This document shows, piece by piece, positions 47,476 through 58,271 of a stretch of DNA of 64,000 bases (the first letter of the stretch is position 1; each line of letters opens with the position of its first letter). This DNA is from Shimia biformata. Lineage in GTDB: Bacteria > Pseudomonadota > Alphaproteobacteria > Rhodobacterales > Rhodobacteraceae. The stretch is from contig NZ_JAFEJK010000002.1 in assembly GCF_016888515.1 (NCBI RefSeq), positions 191,868 to 255,867 of the forward strand, given 5' to 3'. The translations under genes and the position numbers were made by a program. Below the pieces are notes generated by a model. The model was not told the DNA's origin, did not search any database, and saw only the letters and a list, made by a program, of their open reading frames with translations.

Positions 47476-48213
47476 TCAGATACAGCGCCCGCCGTCGACC
47501 TCCATGCAGACGCCAGTGATCATCGCCGCCTCGTCCGAGCAGAGGAAACAGGCGGCATTGCCCATGTCCTCGGGCTGGGAAAACCGGCCCAGCGGGATGG
47601 TCGCAAGGAACTTGGCGCGGACTTCCGGCGTGTCCTCACCCATGAAGGATTTGAGCAGCGGGGTCTCGCCAGCGACGGGGTTGATCGCATTCACGCGGAT
47701 GCCAAAGGGGGCAAGTTCCACCGCCATGGTGCGGGTCGCCGTGTTCATCCAGCCCTTCGAGGCATTGTACCAGTTGAGGTTCGGCCGGGGGCTGACCCCG
47801 GCGGTCGAGGCGACGTTGAGGATCGCGCCCGACCCGTCAGATTTCATCTGCGGCACCAACGCGCGCGAGATCAGGTAGACCGACTTGCAGTTGACGTTGA
47901 ACACCCGGTCGAAATCGCCTTCCGAGATCGTGTCCAGCGGCCCCGGGAGATGGGTGACGCCTGCGTTGTTGACCATGATGTCGACCCGTCCCCACAGGTC
48001 ATTGGCGGCCCCGACCATTGCCGCCACGGACGCGCCATCGCTGACATCGACCTGTTGCGCAACACCGCCCTGACGGGCCAGCTCGGTTGCCGCGTCGCCA
48101 TTGATGTCGGCGATCATGACCTCGGCCCCTTCGTCGAGGAATTTCCTGACGATGCCCGCGCCAAAGCCCGATGCCCCGCCGGTGACGATGGCGGTTTTGC
48201 CTGAAAGTCTCAT
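47476..48213 (-). CDS. SDR family NAD(P)-dependent oxidoreductase
   Basis: The 245-residue classical short-chain dehydrogenase has TGGASGFGAGIV near residue 11, NNAGV near 85, the catalytic Ser in NVASTAGVSP and YNASKG near 150, and the FabG-like end AAMITGVCMEVDGGRCI. The substrate is unknown. It stands in the minus-strand catabolic series, 63 bases after the aldehyde dehydrogenase, and the gap holds dispersed element copy D. Together they could oxidise an alcohol and then an aldehyde (inference). Confidence 0.9.
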   Translation of the reverse strand: MRLSGKTAIVTGGASGFGAGIVRKFLDEGAEVMIADINGDAATELARQGGVAQQVDVSDGASVAAMVGAANDLWGRVDIMVNNAGVTHLPGPLDTISEGDFDRVFNVNCKSVYLISRALVPQMKSDGSGAILNVASTAGVSPRPNLNWYNASKGWMNTATRTMAVELAPFGIRVNAINPVAGETPLLKSFMGEDTPEVRAKFLATIPLGRFSQPEDMGNAACFLCSDEAAMITGVCMEVDGGRCI

Positions 48214-48241
48214 GGGTGTCTCCTTGTTGTTGGCCGGGGAC

Positions 48242-48271
48242 GCCTCCGGCGGGAGTATTTGGACAAGAAAG
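48242..48271 (+). repeat. Dispersed element, copy D (short form)
   Basis: GCCTCCGGCGGGAG forms a small GC hairpin that joins directly to GTATTTGGACAAGAAAG. It is the short version without additional hairpins. It sits between the aldehyde dehydrogenase and SDR genes, reading opposite to them. Confidence 0.65.
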
Positions 48272-48276
48272 AATCG

Positions 48277-49729
48277 TCAGCCGTGGAAGGCGGCGACGGT
48301 CTTGAGTTGCGAGAAATGAAAGAGGGCCTCGAACCCTTTTTCGCGGCCATGGCCAGATTTTCCGGTGCCGCCGAAGGGCAGTTCCACCCCGCCGCCCGCG
48401 CCATAGTTGTTGAGGAAGACCTGCCCGGCATGCAGCGCCTTGGCCAGCCGCATTTGCCGGGCGCCATCGCGCGACCAGACAGAGGCGACAAGCCCGTAAT
48501 CGGTGCCATTGGCAATGGCCAGCGCCTCGTCCTCGGTGTCGAAGGGAATAAGGACCTGAACAGGGCCGAAGATTTCGTCCTGCGCCAGTGCGTGGCTGGC
48601 GGGAACATCTGCAAAAAGCGTCGGCGCGACATAGGCGCCTTGGGCCGGGGCGTTCGAAATGACCTCACCCGTGGCGGCGGTTTCAAGGTCGCGGCCCTTG
48701 TCGATGAAACCCCGCACGATTGCCTGCTGGCGGGTCGAGATCAGCGGGCCGAGTTCGAGATCGTCCATCGCGGGGCCGGCACGGAGGGAGCCATAGGCCG
48801 TGGCCATACGCGCGCGCACCTCGTCATAGACCGGGCGCTGGACAAGGATGCGGGAGGACGCCGAGCAGGTCTGTCCGGCGTTCTGGATACCTGCGTTCAC
48901 GAGGAAGGGCAGGGCGGCATCGAGATCGGCGTCGGCAAAGACCAGTTGCGGAGATTTGCCGCCCAGTTCCAGCGTGACGGGCACGACGTTTTCCGCCGCC
49001 GCCGACTGGATCAGGCTGCCGGTGGCGACCGATCCGGTGAAGGAAATATGCTGAATTCCGGGGTGCTCGGCCAGGGCCGCGCCAGCCTCGGCCCCCAGCC
49101 CCGGCACCACGTTCAGCGCGCCTTCGGGCAGGCCCGCTTTCAATGCCAGATCGGCGAAGGCGAGCGCGGTCAGGCAGGCCTCTTCCGCCGGTTTCAGCAC
49201 GCAGGCATTGCCCATCGCCAGCGCCGCACCGACCGAGCGGCCAATGATCTGCATCGGGTAGTTCCATGGCACGATATGGGCGGTGACACCGAAGGGTTCG
49301 CGCAGCGTGTAGACCGTGTAGCCGTCGAGATAGGGGATGGTTTCCCCCATGACCTTGTCCGCCGCGCCGCCATAGAATTCCATGTATCGCGCCAGTGCGA
49401 TCACGTCGGCGCGGGCCTGTTTCAGAGGCTTGCCGACGTCTGCGGCTTCGATCCTGGCGAGGGTTTCGGTATGGTCCAGAACCAGTTGGCCAAGCCGTGT
49501 CAGGATGCGGCCCCGGTCGGCGGCGGTGGTCCGGCCCCATGCGTCCGCGCGGGCGGAATGGGCAGCGGCGACGGCGGCATCCATATCCGGCCTGGTGCCG
49601 CGCGCAATGCCGCAGATCGATGACCCGTCGGAGGGGTTCACAAGGTCAATCGTGTCGCCGGAAGCGGGGGCGCGCCACGCGCCGCCGATCAGGATTTGCG
49701 ACGGGTCGAACCATAAATCCTGACGCGGA

Positions 49730-49737
<8 letters not shown>
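48277..49737 (-). CDS. Aldehyde dehydrogenase
   Basis: The 486-residue NAD(P)-dependent enzyme has VPWNYPMQIIGRSVGAALAMG, the general base in VTLELGGKSPQLVFADAD near residue 256 and the nucleophile Cys in NAGQTCSASSRILVQ near 290, and ends with VELPFGGTGKSGHGREKGFEAL. It resembles betaine-aldehyde and gamma-aminobutyraldehyde dehydrogenases. Its ATG overlaps the ABC ATPase stop by eight bases, so it is part of the peptide transporter operon and probably oxidises an aldehyde made from the imported compound. Confidence 0.92.
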
Positions 49738-51333
<1,596 letters not shown>

Positions 51334-51337
<4 letters not shown>

Positions 51338-52152
51338 GTCCGCGCCACCCGAATGCGAGGGTCAAGATAGTCCCGCAGCCCATCGCCCAGAAGGTTCAGT
51401 CCAAGGACCGAGATCACGATGGCAAGGCCGGGAACAAGGGCGAGGTGGGGGGCGAAGCTGACCATGGTCTGGCTGTCGGCCAGCATCCGGCCCCAGCTGG
51501 GCACCGGCGGTTGCGCGCCAAGCCCGACATAGGACAGCCCGGCCTCGGCCAGAATGCCAAGCGAAAACTGGATCGTGCCCTGCACGATCAAGAGGTTCAT
51601 GACATTGGGCAGGATATGCTCAAGACTGATCCGCGCCGCGCCCTTGCCCGAAACACGGGCGGCCAGGATGAACTCGCGCTCCCACAGGGACAGGGCCGCG
51701 CCACGGGTGATGCGGGCAAAGACGGGGATGTTGAAGATGCCGATGGCGATAATCGCGTTGGTGGCGCCAGCTCCGAAAACGGCGGTGATCAGGATGGCAA
51801 TGACAAGGGCGGGGAAGGCAAAGACAAGGTCGTTACCGCGCATGATGATCTCGTCCGTCCAACCACCCTTGCGGGCTGCCGCCCAAAGGCCCAGCGGCAC
51901 GCCAAGCCCCATGCCGATCCCGACCGCCACCAGCGCCACTGCCAGAGAGGTGCGCGCGCCGATCATGATCATCGACAGGATGTCGCGCCCGAAATGGTCG
52001 GTGCCGAAGGGATGCGTCAGGCTTGGGGTTTGCAGCTTGTTGGGAATGTCCATCTGGGTGATGTCGTAGGGCGTCCAGATGAATGAGATCAGGGCCGTTG
52101 CAACGACCACCACGCACAGGACTGCGCCAAGGATCAGGCTTCGGGATCTCAT
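51334..52152 (-). CDS. dppC: Peptide-type ABC transporter permease (DppC)
   Basis: The 272-residue permease begins with one helix and the N-terminal OppC segment, then HPFGTDHFGRDILSMIMIGARTSL near residue 48, a family hallmark, and the EAA loop REFILAARVSGKGAARISLEHILPN near 165. Its start overlaps dppB by four bases and its stop overlaps the ATPase gene by four. Confidence 0.93.
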
Positions 52153-53096
52153 GTGCGGCTCCTGAGGCGGGGGTCGACGGCGGCATAGGCCAGATCGACA
52201 AGGAAGTTCACGAGGATCACAGAGAACACCAGCAACATCACCACGCTTTCGACAACGATCAGATCGCGCGCGGAAATAGCCTGAAAGATAAGACGCCCAA
52301 GACCGGGCAGGAAGAACACCTGTTCGATGATGATCCCCCCCGCCAGAAGGAACGAGAATTGCAGCCCGATGATGGTCAGGACCGGGATCAGCGCATTGCG
52401 CAGCCCGTGCCGCCACAAGGCTTGCCTGCGGGTCAGACCCTTGGCGCGGGCGGTGCGCATGAAATCTTCGCCCAGGATGTCCAAGAGGGACGAGCGCATG
52501 ACGCGCGCCAGGATTGCCGATTGTGGCAGGGCCAATGAGATCGCGGGCAGGGTCAGCGCCTTCATCGACAGCCAGAACCCCTTGTCCCAGCCGGGAAACC
52601 CGCCGGCCGAGAACCAGCGCAGATTGATTGCGAAGATCAGGACCAGCATCATGGCAAACCAGAAGTTGGGCACCGCGATCCCAAGCTGGGTTGCGCCCAT
52701 GACCGCGACGTCTCCGCCTTTGCCCCGGCGCGACGCGGCATAGATACCGGCGGGGAACGCGATCAGCGTCGACAGGGTCAGCGCATAAATCGCCAGTGGC
52801 AGGGAGATCCACATCCGGTCGGCGATCATCTGGGCGACCGGCGTGCGATAGGTGTAGGAGGTGCCGAAATCACCGCTCAACATACCGGTCACCCAGGCGA
52901 CATAGCGCTGGGGTTTGGACATATCGAGCCCCAGTTCCGCACGCAGCGCCGCCACCGTGTCAGGTTGGGCGTTGATGCCAAGCATGAAGGAGGCCGGATC
53001 GCCGGGGGCGACCTCGATCACGGCGAAGATCACCAGCGAGGCGACGGCCAGGCTGATGACCAGCGACAAAAGACGTTTCAGGGAATATCGCAGCAT
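52149..53096 (-). CDS. dppB: Peptide-type ABC transporter permease (DppB)
   Basis: The 315-residue permease has six helices, the N-terminal LLSLVISLAVASLVIFAVIEVAPGDPASFMLG segment, GDFGTSYTYRTPVAQMI near residue 75 and the EAA loop DFMRTARAKGLTRRQALWRHGLRNALIP near 205. It follows the cupin gene by four bases. Confidence 0.93.
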   Translation of the reverse strand: MLRYSLKRLLSLVISLAVASLVIFAVIEVAPGDPASFMLGINAQPDTVAALRAELGLDMSKPQRYVAWVTGMLSGDFGTSYTYRTPVAQMIADRMWISLPLAIYALTLSTLIAFPAGIYAASRRGKGGDVAVMGATQLGIAVPNFWFAMMLVLIFAINLRWFSAGGFPGWDKGFWLSMKALTLPAISLALPQSAILARVMRSSLLDILGEDFMRTARAKGLTRRQALWRHGLRNALIPVLTIIGLQFSFLLAGGIIIEQVFFLPGLGRLIFQAISARDLIVVESVVMLLVFSVILVNFLVDLAYAAVDPRLRSRT

Positions 53097-53100
53097 GTTG

Positions 53101-53505
53101 TCAGGCGGGCGGAGTCAGGTAATCGGTTTCAGTGACATGTTCCAGCCAGTCGGCGCCATTTCCATCGCGCACTTCCTGCACGGCGAGATGTTCCATCGCG
53201 CTGTCCGGCGCGGCACCGTGCCAGTGCTCTTCTCCGGGATCGATCCAGACGGTGTCGCCGGTGGCGATCACCCGTGGCGCCTGATTGCGCAACGCCACCA
53301 GACCCGTGCCTGAGAGAACATGAAGCAATTGCCCGACCGGGTGGGTGTGCCATGCGGTGCGCGCACCCGGCTCAAACGACACCCGTGCCGCAAAGACCGA
53401 GGCGGGCGGGCGGCTTTCGGTCAGAAGATGCAGGGAAACATTGCCGGTGAAATAGCTGGCGGGACCCTTGCGATGGGCATGGTCCGGGGCGGCGATGATC
53501 TCCAT
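53101..53505 (-). CDS. Cupin-domain protein
   Basis: The 134-residue single-cupin protein has the metal motif WHTHPVGQLLHVLSG with His and Gln near residues 53-60, and GDTVWIDPGEEHWHGAAPDSAMEHLAVQE near 83-110. It resembles the carboxymuconolactone/quercetinase-like small cupins. It may be an enzyme acting on the imported compound or a small-molecule sensor; the sequence does not decide. It lies between the channel gene and dppB, with 26 and 4 bases of spacing. Confidence 0.88.
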   Translation of the reverse strand: MEIIAAPDHAHRKGPASYFTGNVSLHLLTESRPPASVFAARVSFEPGARTAWHTHPVGQLLHVLSGTGLVALRNQAPRVIATGDTVWIDPGEEHWHGAAPDSAMEHLAVQEVRDGNGADWLEHVTETDYLTPPA

Positions 53506-53531
53506 GGCGGAACTCCTTTGTCAGTCCGGCG

Positions 53532-54608
53532 TTACAGCAGGGGGGCGCCGATCGGTTTGAGAAACCGCGCAACGGCGTAGCCGACGATGGCGATATACCC
53601 CAACGGATAGATCCAGCGGATTGCATAGCTGTCCAGCGATGCGGCAAGGGGCGCGCGCCCCTTGTATTGCAGATGCGCCAGAAAGATGTTGAAGACGATG
53701 ATCGCGCCGGTCACCACGAACATCCATTGCAGGATGAAATCGAGGAAGGTCAGATAGCCAAGGCGCGGCAGGTCGGCGGAAATCATCCAGTTGAAGCCGA
53801 CAAAGACAAGCAGGTTCGCACCCGCGACCTCGGAGCGTTTGCGGTAGTCATCAAGGAAGAAGGCCGACCAGCTGACCGTGATCAGGATCAGCATCGGCAG
53901 GAAGATGCGGGTCAGGTAATACTGCGTGTGGCGGTGGCCTTCGAAGGCAAGCGCGATCTTGGCGCTGGGGTGGCCGGTGAACCCTTCAATGGTCGAGATC
54001 TCCATCCGGTCGTTTTCAAGTATCCATTCCTCTTCCCCCAGAAGCCCCCCCAGCCCGGACCAGTCGTCCGCGGCGACGTATTTTATAAAAGGCTCTGGCG
54101 CGACCGAAACGACCTCGAAGTAAAACGTCTGGCGGTCGAACGGGTATTTGGTGAAATCGAAATAGGGCGCTTGCAGGGTCAGCGACGACTTGTCGACGTA
54201 GAACGCCGTTCCGTCGGGCAGAAGCGTGATCTTGGACTGGTGAACCCAGCGGTTCGATTGCTGGTTTCGTATCTCGAAAGACGGCAGCACGGCACCGCGT
54301 TCGCGGGCATAGTCGCGGAATTCGTCGACACGCAGAATGCGGAACACGTCGCGGTTTCCGGCCGGGGCGTCATAGGAAAGCGCAGGGTCGGTCCATTTGA
54401 AACGCAAAAGCGCGACGACCCCAAAGTTTTCCGCCTTCTGATCGACGCCGGTGATTTGCTGAATCTCGATCCCGACCGCGACCTCAAGCGGCTTCGCGGG
54501 CACTTCAAGCGGCTGGAACGCCTCGATTTCCTCCAGCGTTGCGTTTGCATGCGCAACGGCGGGAAGAAACGCGGTCAGAAAGACAGCCAGTCGAAGGAAG
54601 GATCGCAT
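53532..54608 (-). CDS. Pentameric ligand-gated ion channel homologue (Cys-loop receptor superfamily)
   Basis: The 358-residue protein has a signal peptide (cleavage near AHA-NAT, residue 21). An extracellular beta-sandwich of about 205 residues contains the Pro-loop DFTKYPFDRQTFYFEV (151-166), which is the FPFDxQ signature of the superfamily without its two cysteines. Four helices follow: M1 about 232-252, M2 about 261-278, the conserved ISADLPRLGYLTFLDF linker into M3 (about 285-312), and M4 about 331-350. Bacterial relatives GLIC and ELIC are pH- or amine-gated cation channels. The gene lies inside a peptide transporter operon, which hints at a ligand related to that substrate. The ligand and ion selectivity are unknown. 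Confidence 0.92.
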   Translation of the reverse strand: MRSFLRLAVFLTAFLPAVAHANATLEEIEAFQPLEVPAKPLEVAVGIEIQQITGVDQKAENFGVVALLRFKWTDPALSYDAPAGNRDVFRILRVDEFRDYARERGAVLPSFEIRNQQSNRWVHQSKITLLPDGTAFYVDKSSLTLQAPYFDFTKYPFDRQTFYFEVVSVAPEPFIKYVAADDWSGLGGLLGEEEWILENDRMEISTIEGFTGHPSAKIALAFEGHRHTQYYLTRIFLPMLILITVSWSAFFLDDYRKRSEVAGANLLVFVGFNWMISADLPRLGYLTFLDFILQWMFVVTGAIIVFNIFLAHLQYKGRAPLAASLDSYAIRWIYPLGYIAIVGYAVARFLKPIGAPLL

Positions 54609-54633
54609 TCAGGATACCAGAGCAATAGGGGAT

Positions 54634-54656
54634 CCGGGGGCATTTTCTGCCCCCGG
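54634..54656 (-). other. Intercistronic hairpin after the binding-protein gene
   Basis: CCGGGGGCA and TGCCCCCGG pair perfectly around TTTTC, 15 bases after the binding-protein stop in the direction of transcription. There is no clear T run on that strand. Such hairpins often protect the abundant binding-protein message and lower expression of the genes that follow. Confidence 0.6.
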
Positions 54657-54671
54657 CGTTTTGTCGGGATG

Positions 54672-56159
54672 TCAGTCCGCCCAGCTCATCGCGGCCAGAT
54701 CGGTCGCGGCGGTCGGGGCGTTTTTCCAAAGCCCCTGCACGCCCGCCTTGGCGATGGTCGGGGTGGCCAGCTGGAACAGGTAGCCGTTGACATAATCTTC
54801 CGAGATCATGGTCTGCAGGCTGGCCAGCTGCTCGGACCGTTTCGCCGCGTCGGTGGTGCGGTTCAGCTCGGCGTAAAGCTCCTGGAAGGCCGGGTTGTCA
54901 TACTGGAAGTAATAGTCGGGACGGGCATAGATGCCGATGTCAAAGGGTTCGGTATGGCTGACGATGGTCAGGCCATAGTCCTTGCCCCGGAACACCTGTT
55001 CCAGCCATTGCGCCCATTCCAGGTTCGAGATTTCGGTCTCGATCCCCACGGCGCGCAGCTGGGCGGCGATGATCTCGCCACCACGACGGGCGTAGGAGGG
55101 GGGCGGCAGTTTCAGGGTTGTCTTGAATCCGTCCGGGAAGCCTGCTTCGGCCAGCAGTTTCTTGGACATTTCAGGATCATAGGCCGAGTTACCGGTCAGA
55201 TCGACATAATCGGGGTGATGCGGTGCGAAATGGGTGCCGATTGGCGTGCCCATGCCGAACATGGCACCGTCGATGATGGCCTGACGGTCGATCGCATGCG
55301 CAATTGCGGCGCGGACCTTGACGTTATCCAGAGGTGCCATCTTGTTGTTGGTGGACAGGATGGTCTCGCCCTCGGTCGCGACATTCAGCACCTGGAAGCG
55401 CGGATCGGCCTCGAATTGCGGCACATTCTCGGGGGCCGGGTAGCCGGTGAAGACGTCGATATCCTCGGCCATCATCGCGGCAAAGGCGGCAGTCGGGTCC
55501 GAGATGAACTTGAAGGTCGCGTTCTGGATCGCAGGGGCCGCGCCCCAGTAATCCGGGTTTGCCGTCAGCTCGATCTTGTCGCCCTGCACCCAGTTGGTGA
55601 AAGTGTAAGGCCCGGTGCCGACGGGGTTCGTGGTGATCGTTTCGATCGACTCCGGCGCGACGATGACCGCATCGCCCCACGCGAGGTTGAACAGCATCGA
55701 GCCGTTCGGCTCGCTGAGCGTGATCCTGACCGTGGTCGGGTCCACCACGTCGACGCTGGCAATCGAGGCGAACAGCGCCTTTTGCGCGTTGGTGCTGTCT
55801 TCGGCCCGCGCGCGGTCGAGGCTGAACTTGACGTCTTCGGCGTCCATCGCGGTGCCATCGTGGAAGGTGACGCCGTCATTCAGCATGAACGTATAGGTCA
55901 GGCCGTCCTCGGAGATGTTCCAGGATTTCGCCAGCGCCGGCGCAATCGAGCCGTCGTCCATGAAGCGGGTCAGCCCTTCGAAGATATTGGCGTAGACCAC
56001 CGAATCGATGGCCTGTGCCGCCGCCGAGGTTGGGTCGAGGTGGGGTGGTTCAAGCTGCATTGCCACGGTGATCTCCGTGCCCGCTGCCTGTGCCGCTCCG
56101 ATCCCGGCCGTGATCGCCAGTGCGCTGGCCAGTGCCAGCCGTGAGACGTGGAATGTCAT
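54672..56159 (-). CDS. Peptide-class ABC transporter substrate-binding protein (DppA-like)
   Basis: The 495-residue SBP_bac_5 protein has a signal peptide (MTFHVSRLALASALAITAGI, cleavage after AQAA). Typical segments are PPHLDPTSAAAQAIDSVVYANIFEGL, LAKSWNISEDGLTYTFMLNDGVTFHDGTAMDAEDVKFSLDR near residue 80, NPVGTGPYTF near 180, and VRAAIAHAIDRQAIIDGAMFG near 280. The ligand could be a peptide or another small cationic compound. It follows the M20 peptidase gene by 80 bases. Confidence 0.94.
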   Translation of the reverse strand: MTFHVSRLALASALAITAGIGAAQAAGTEITVAMQLEPPHLDPTSAAAQAIDSVVYANIFEGLTRFMDDGSIAPALAKSWNISEDGLTYTFMLNDGVTFHDGTAMDAEDVKFSLDRARAEDSTNAQKALFASIASVDVVDPTTVRITLSEPNGSMLFNLAWGDAVIVAPESIETITTNPVGTGPYTFTNWVQGDKIELTANPDYWGAAPAIQNATFKFISDPTAAFAAMMAEDIDVFTGYPAPENVPQFEADPRFQVLNVATEGETILSTNNKMAPLDNVKVRAAIAHAIDRQAIIDGAMFGMGTPIGTHFAPHHPDYVDLTGNSAYDPEMSKKLLAEAGFPDGFKTTLKLPPPSYARRGGEIIAAQLRAVGIETEISNLEWAQWLEQVFRGKDYGLTIVSHTEPFDIGIYARPDYYFQYDNPAFQELYAELNRTTDAAKRSEQLASLQTMISEDYVNGYLFQLATPTIAKAGVQGLWKNAPTAATDLAAMSWAD

Positions 56160-56239
56160 GGTTTTTTCTCCCTGGTGTTCTGTCCGTCTGTGCGGTTTTG
56201 GGTCTTCAAGGTCTTGTTTCGTTGCCTTTTCCGGCACTC

Positions 56240-57550
56240 TTATCCGTCCTGCATCCCGGGCAGCAGAAGCTGCGCCAGCGCGTGCGCCATCACTTTGGCG
56301 CTGTCCAGCATGTCGGTAACCCCAATATACTCGTCCGGCTTATGCGCCAGTTCAAGAATGCCCGGTCCATAGGCTATACAGTTCTTCAACCGGCCGATCC
56401 GATCAATATGTTTCTGATCGTAAGTGCCCGGAGAGGCGACATAATCCGGTTCCTTGCCGAAAATCTCGCGGATCGAGCGGTCGACGGTTGTCACAACGGG
56501 CGCGGCGCGGTCTGTCATCGAGGGGGCGACATGGTTGATCTCGCGCATCTCGAAGCGGAAATTCTCGCGGGATTCGGCGAGGTCCCTGAGGATCGCCTCG
56601 ACCTCGCCCGAGACCTGGGCATGATTTTCCTCGGCCAGGTAGCGGCGGTCAATCACGATGCGGCACGAGTCGGGCACGCAATGGGCGGGCAGGCCGGTAT
56701 AGTCGGCGGGCTGCTCGGGCTGGCCGCCGTGGATCGAGTTGATGTTCATCGTCGAGGAACGCGCCCCTTCGGGCACAACCGGCATGTCGGTGTGACGGGC
56801 GGCCATGGCGGGGAAAAGATCGGTTTCGAACTTGCCCAGCACCGCGCCCATATGCCGGACTGCGCAATCGCCGAGGAAGGGCATCGACCCATGGGCGATC
56901 TCGCCGAAGGTTTCGATCTCGGCCCACCAGCCGCCCCGGTGTCCCAGGCAAATGCGGTCCTTGTTCAGGGGTTCGGGGATGATCACATGCTGGACCCGTT
57001 TCGGGTCGAACCAGCCCTTTTCGGCAAGATAGGCCACCCCGCCATAGCCGCCGGATTCCTCGTCCGCCGTGCCAGAGATTTCGATGGCGCCGTGAAATTC
57101 GGGGAATTCCTCGACGAAGGCTTCGGCAGCGATGATCGACGCCGCCAGCCCGCCTTTCATGTCACAGGCACCCCGACCATAGATCAGGTCGTCCACCAAT
57201 TCACCGCCGAACGGGTCGCGGGTCCAGCCGGCGCCGACCTCGACAACGTCGGTGTGGCTGTTGAAATGCACGCAGTCGCCGAGTTCAGTGCCGTCGCGGC
57301 GGGCCACGATGTTCCAGCGGGGGTATTTGTCGCTGTCGCCGGGGGCTCCGGTGGCGCGGACCAGTTCGGTCTGGAACCCATGTGCCGAGAGGCGGCGATC
57401 GAGATAGTCGCAGATGTCGCGATAGCAGTCGCCCGGCGGGTTCAGGGTGGGGATGCGGATCAGGTCCTGTGTCAACGCGATCAGGTCGTCCCGCTTGCCG
57501 TCGATCCGGGTAAGGAGTGACTCGATCATTGCGTCCGTCTGGAGTGTCAT
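56240..57550 (-). CDS. M20 family metallohydrolase (ArgE/DapE-like)
   Basis: The 436-residue zinc hydrolase has metal ligands in HFNSHTDVV near residue 95, YGRGACDMKGGLAASI near 125 and the Glu pair in GTADEESGGYGG near 160, then a dimerisation domain, and HKPDEYIGVTDML near 410 with the last His. Family members remove N-acyl groups from amino acids or cut dipeptides. As first gene of the transporter operon it probably deacylates or hydrolyses the imported substrate (inference). GAGG precedes the ATG. Confidence 0.92.
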   Translation of the reverse strand: MTLQTDAMIESLLTRIDGKRDDLIALTQDLIRIPTLNPPGDCYRDICDYLDRRLSAHGFQTELVRATGAPGDSDKYPRWNIVARRDGTELGDCVHFNSHTDVVEVGAGWTRDPFGGELVDDLIYGRGACDMKGGLAASIIAAEAFVEEFPEFHGAIEISGTADEESGGYGGVAYLAEKGWFDPKRVQHVIIPEPLNKDRICLGHRGGWWAEIETFGEIAHGSMPFLGDCAVRHMGAVLGKFETDLFPAMAARHTDMPVVPEGARSSTMNINSIHGGQPEQPADYTGLPAHCVPDSCRIVIDRRYLAEENHAQVSGEVEAILRDLAESRENFRFEMREINHVAPSMTDRAAPVVTTVDRSIREIFGKEPDYVASPGTYDQKHIDRIGRLKNCIAYGPGILELAHKPDEYIGVTDMLDSAKVMAHALAQLLLPGMQDG

Positions 57551-57617
57551 GGGCGGCCTCGTGGTTTTTTGCTCGCGCCCGGCTTTCCATCCCCATCACC
57601 AGACATCGCCGGCGGGA

Positions 57618-57651
57618 GCCTCCGGCGGAGGTATTTGGGGCAAGAGGAAGG
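57618..57651 (+). repeat. Dispersed element, copy E (short form)
   Basis: CCTCC-GGC-GGAGG forms a perfect hairpin followed at once by TATTTGGGGCAAGAGGAAGG. It lies in the divergent gap between the M20 gene and the PAS-LuxR gene, upstream of both. Confidence 0.65.
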
Positions 57652-57686
57652 GGCGCGAGCTTACCCCCTATCCTGCGCGGGCGCTT

Positions 57687-57706
57687 CTACGGTATCAATA
57701 CCGTAG
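57687..57706. promoter_or_regulatory. Perfect 20-bp palindrome, probable regulator binding site
   Basis: CTACGGTATCAATACCGTAG has 9-base arms around a CA centre, with a further TACGGT half-site just downstream (57711-57716). It lies 23 bases before the PAS-LuxR ATG and upstream of the divergent M20/transport operon, as expected for an operator bound by a LuxR-type dimer. Confidence 0.65.
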
Positions 57707-57729
57707 GATTACGGTTTGGGAGTCACGGG

Positions 57730-58269
57730 ATGGACCTGTTGGAACTGGCATTCGATGAGGCGCCGGTCGGCATCGTTTTGACCGAGAATCGAGTGATCCG
57801 TGCCTGCAACAGGACGTTTGCGGCGATGCTGGGCTACGACCGGGCGGCGCTGGTGGGACAGTCTTTTCGGATGCTTTACGGATCAAACGAGGAGTTCGCC
57901 CGCATCCGTGACATCGGACTGGAGCCGCTGCGCCGGGACGGGGTCTATTCCGACGAGCGCATGATGCGCACCGCGACCGGTGCGACGATCTGGTGCCGGT
58001 TCCGCGCGCATTCATTGACGCCGGACGATCCGCTGGCGCGTATCGTGATGAGTTTCGCGCGTGTATCGGATACGCCCCGGCCCGGTCTGACCCCACGTGA
58101 GCGGCAGGTTCTGGGTGGTCTGGGGCGCGGTCAGACGTCGAAAGAGATTGCCCGTGACCTGGGGCTGAGTCCGCGCACGATCGAGGACGTGCGGGCGCGT
58201 CTGCTCAAGCGGTTCAAGGTCAGGAACGCCGCCGAGCTTCTGGCGCGGATGACCGACCTTGGGCAGTAG
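57730..58269 (+). CDS. PAS domain-containing LuxR-type regulator
   Basis: The 179-residue protein has an N-terminal PAS domain (FDEAPVGIVLTENRVIRACNRTFAAMLGYDRAALVGQSFRMLYGS, residues 8-52, continuing to about 105). The LuxR helix-turn-helix is LTPRERQVLGGLGRGQTSKEIARDLGLSPRTIEDVRARLLKRFKV (about 118-162). No receiver domain is present, so it senses its signal directly through the PAS pocket. It is divergent from the M20/Dpp/channel operon and is the likely regulator of it. The frame is open upstream but the conserved start is the ATG at 57730. Confidence 0.9.
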   Translation: MDLLELAFDEAPVGIVLTENRVIRACNRTFAAMLGYDRAALVGQSFRMLYGSNEEFARIRDIGLEPLRRDGVYSDERMMRTATGATIWCRFRAHSLTPDDPLARIVMSFARVSDTPRPGLTPRERQVLGGLGRGQTSKEIARDLGLSPRTIEDVRARLLKRFKVRNAAELLARMTDLGQ

Positions 58270-58271
58270 GG

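Noticed and set aside
53667-56144. 825-codon open frame on the + strand across the channel and binding-protein genes
   Set aside because: Both minus-strand genes are strongly conserved families. The + frame is a codon-bias artefact.
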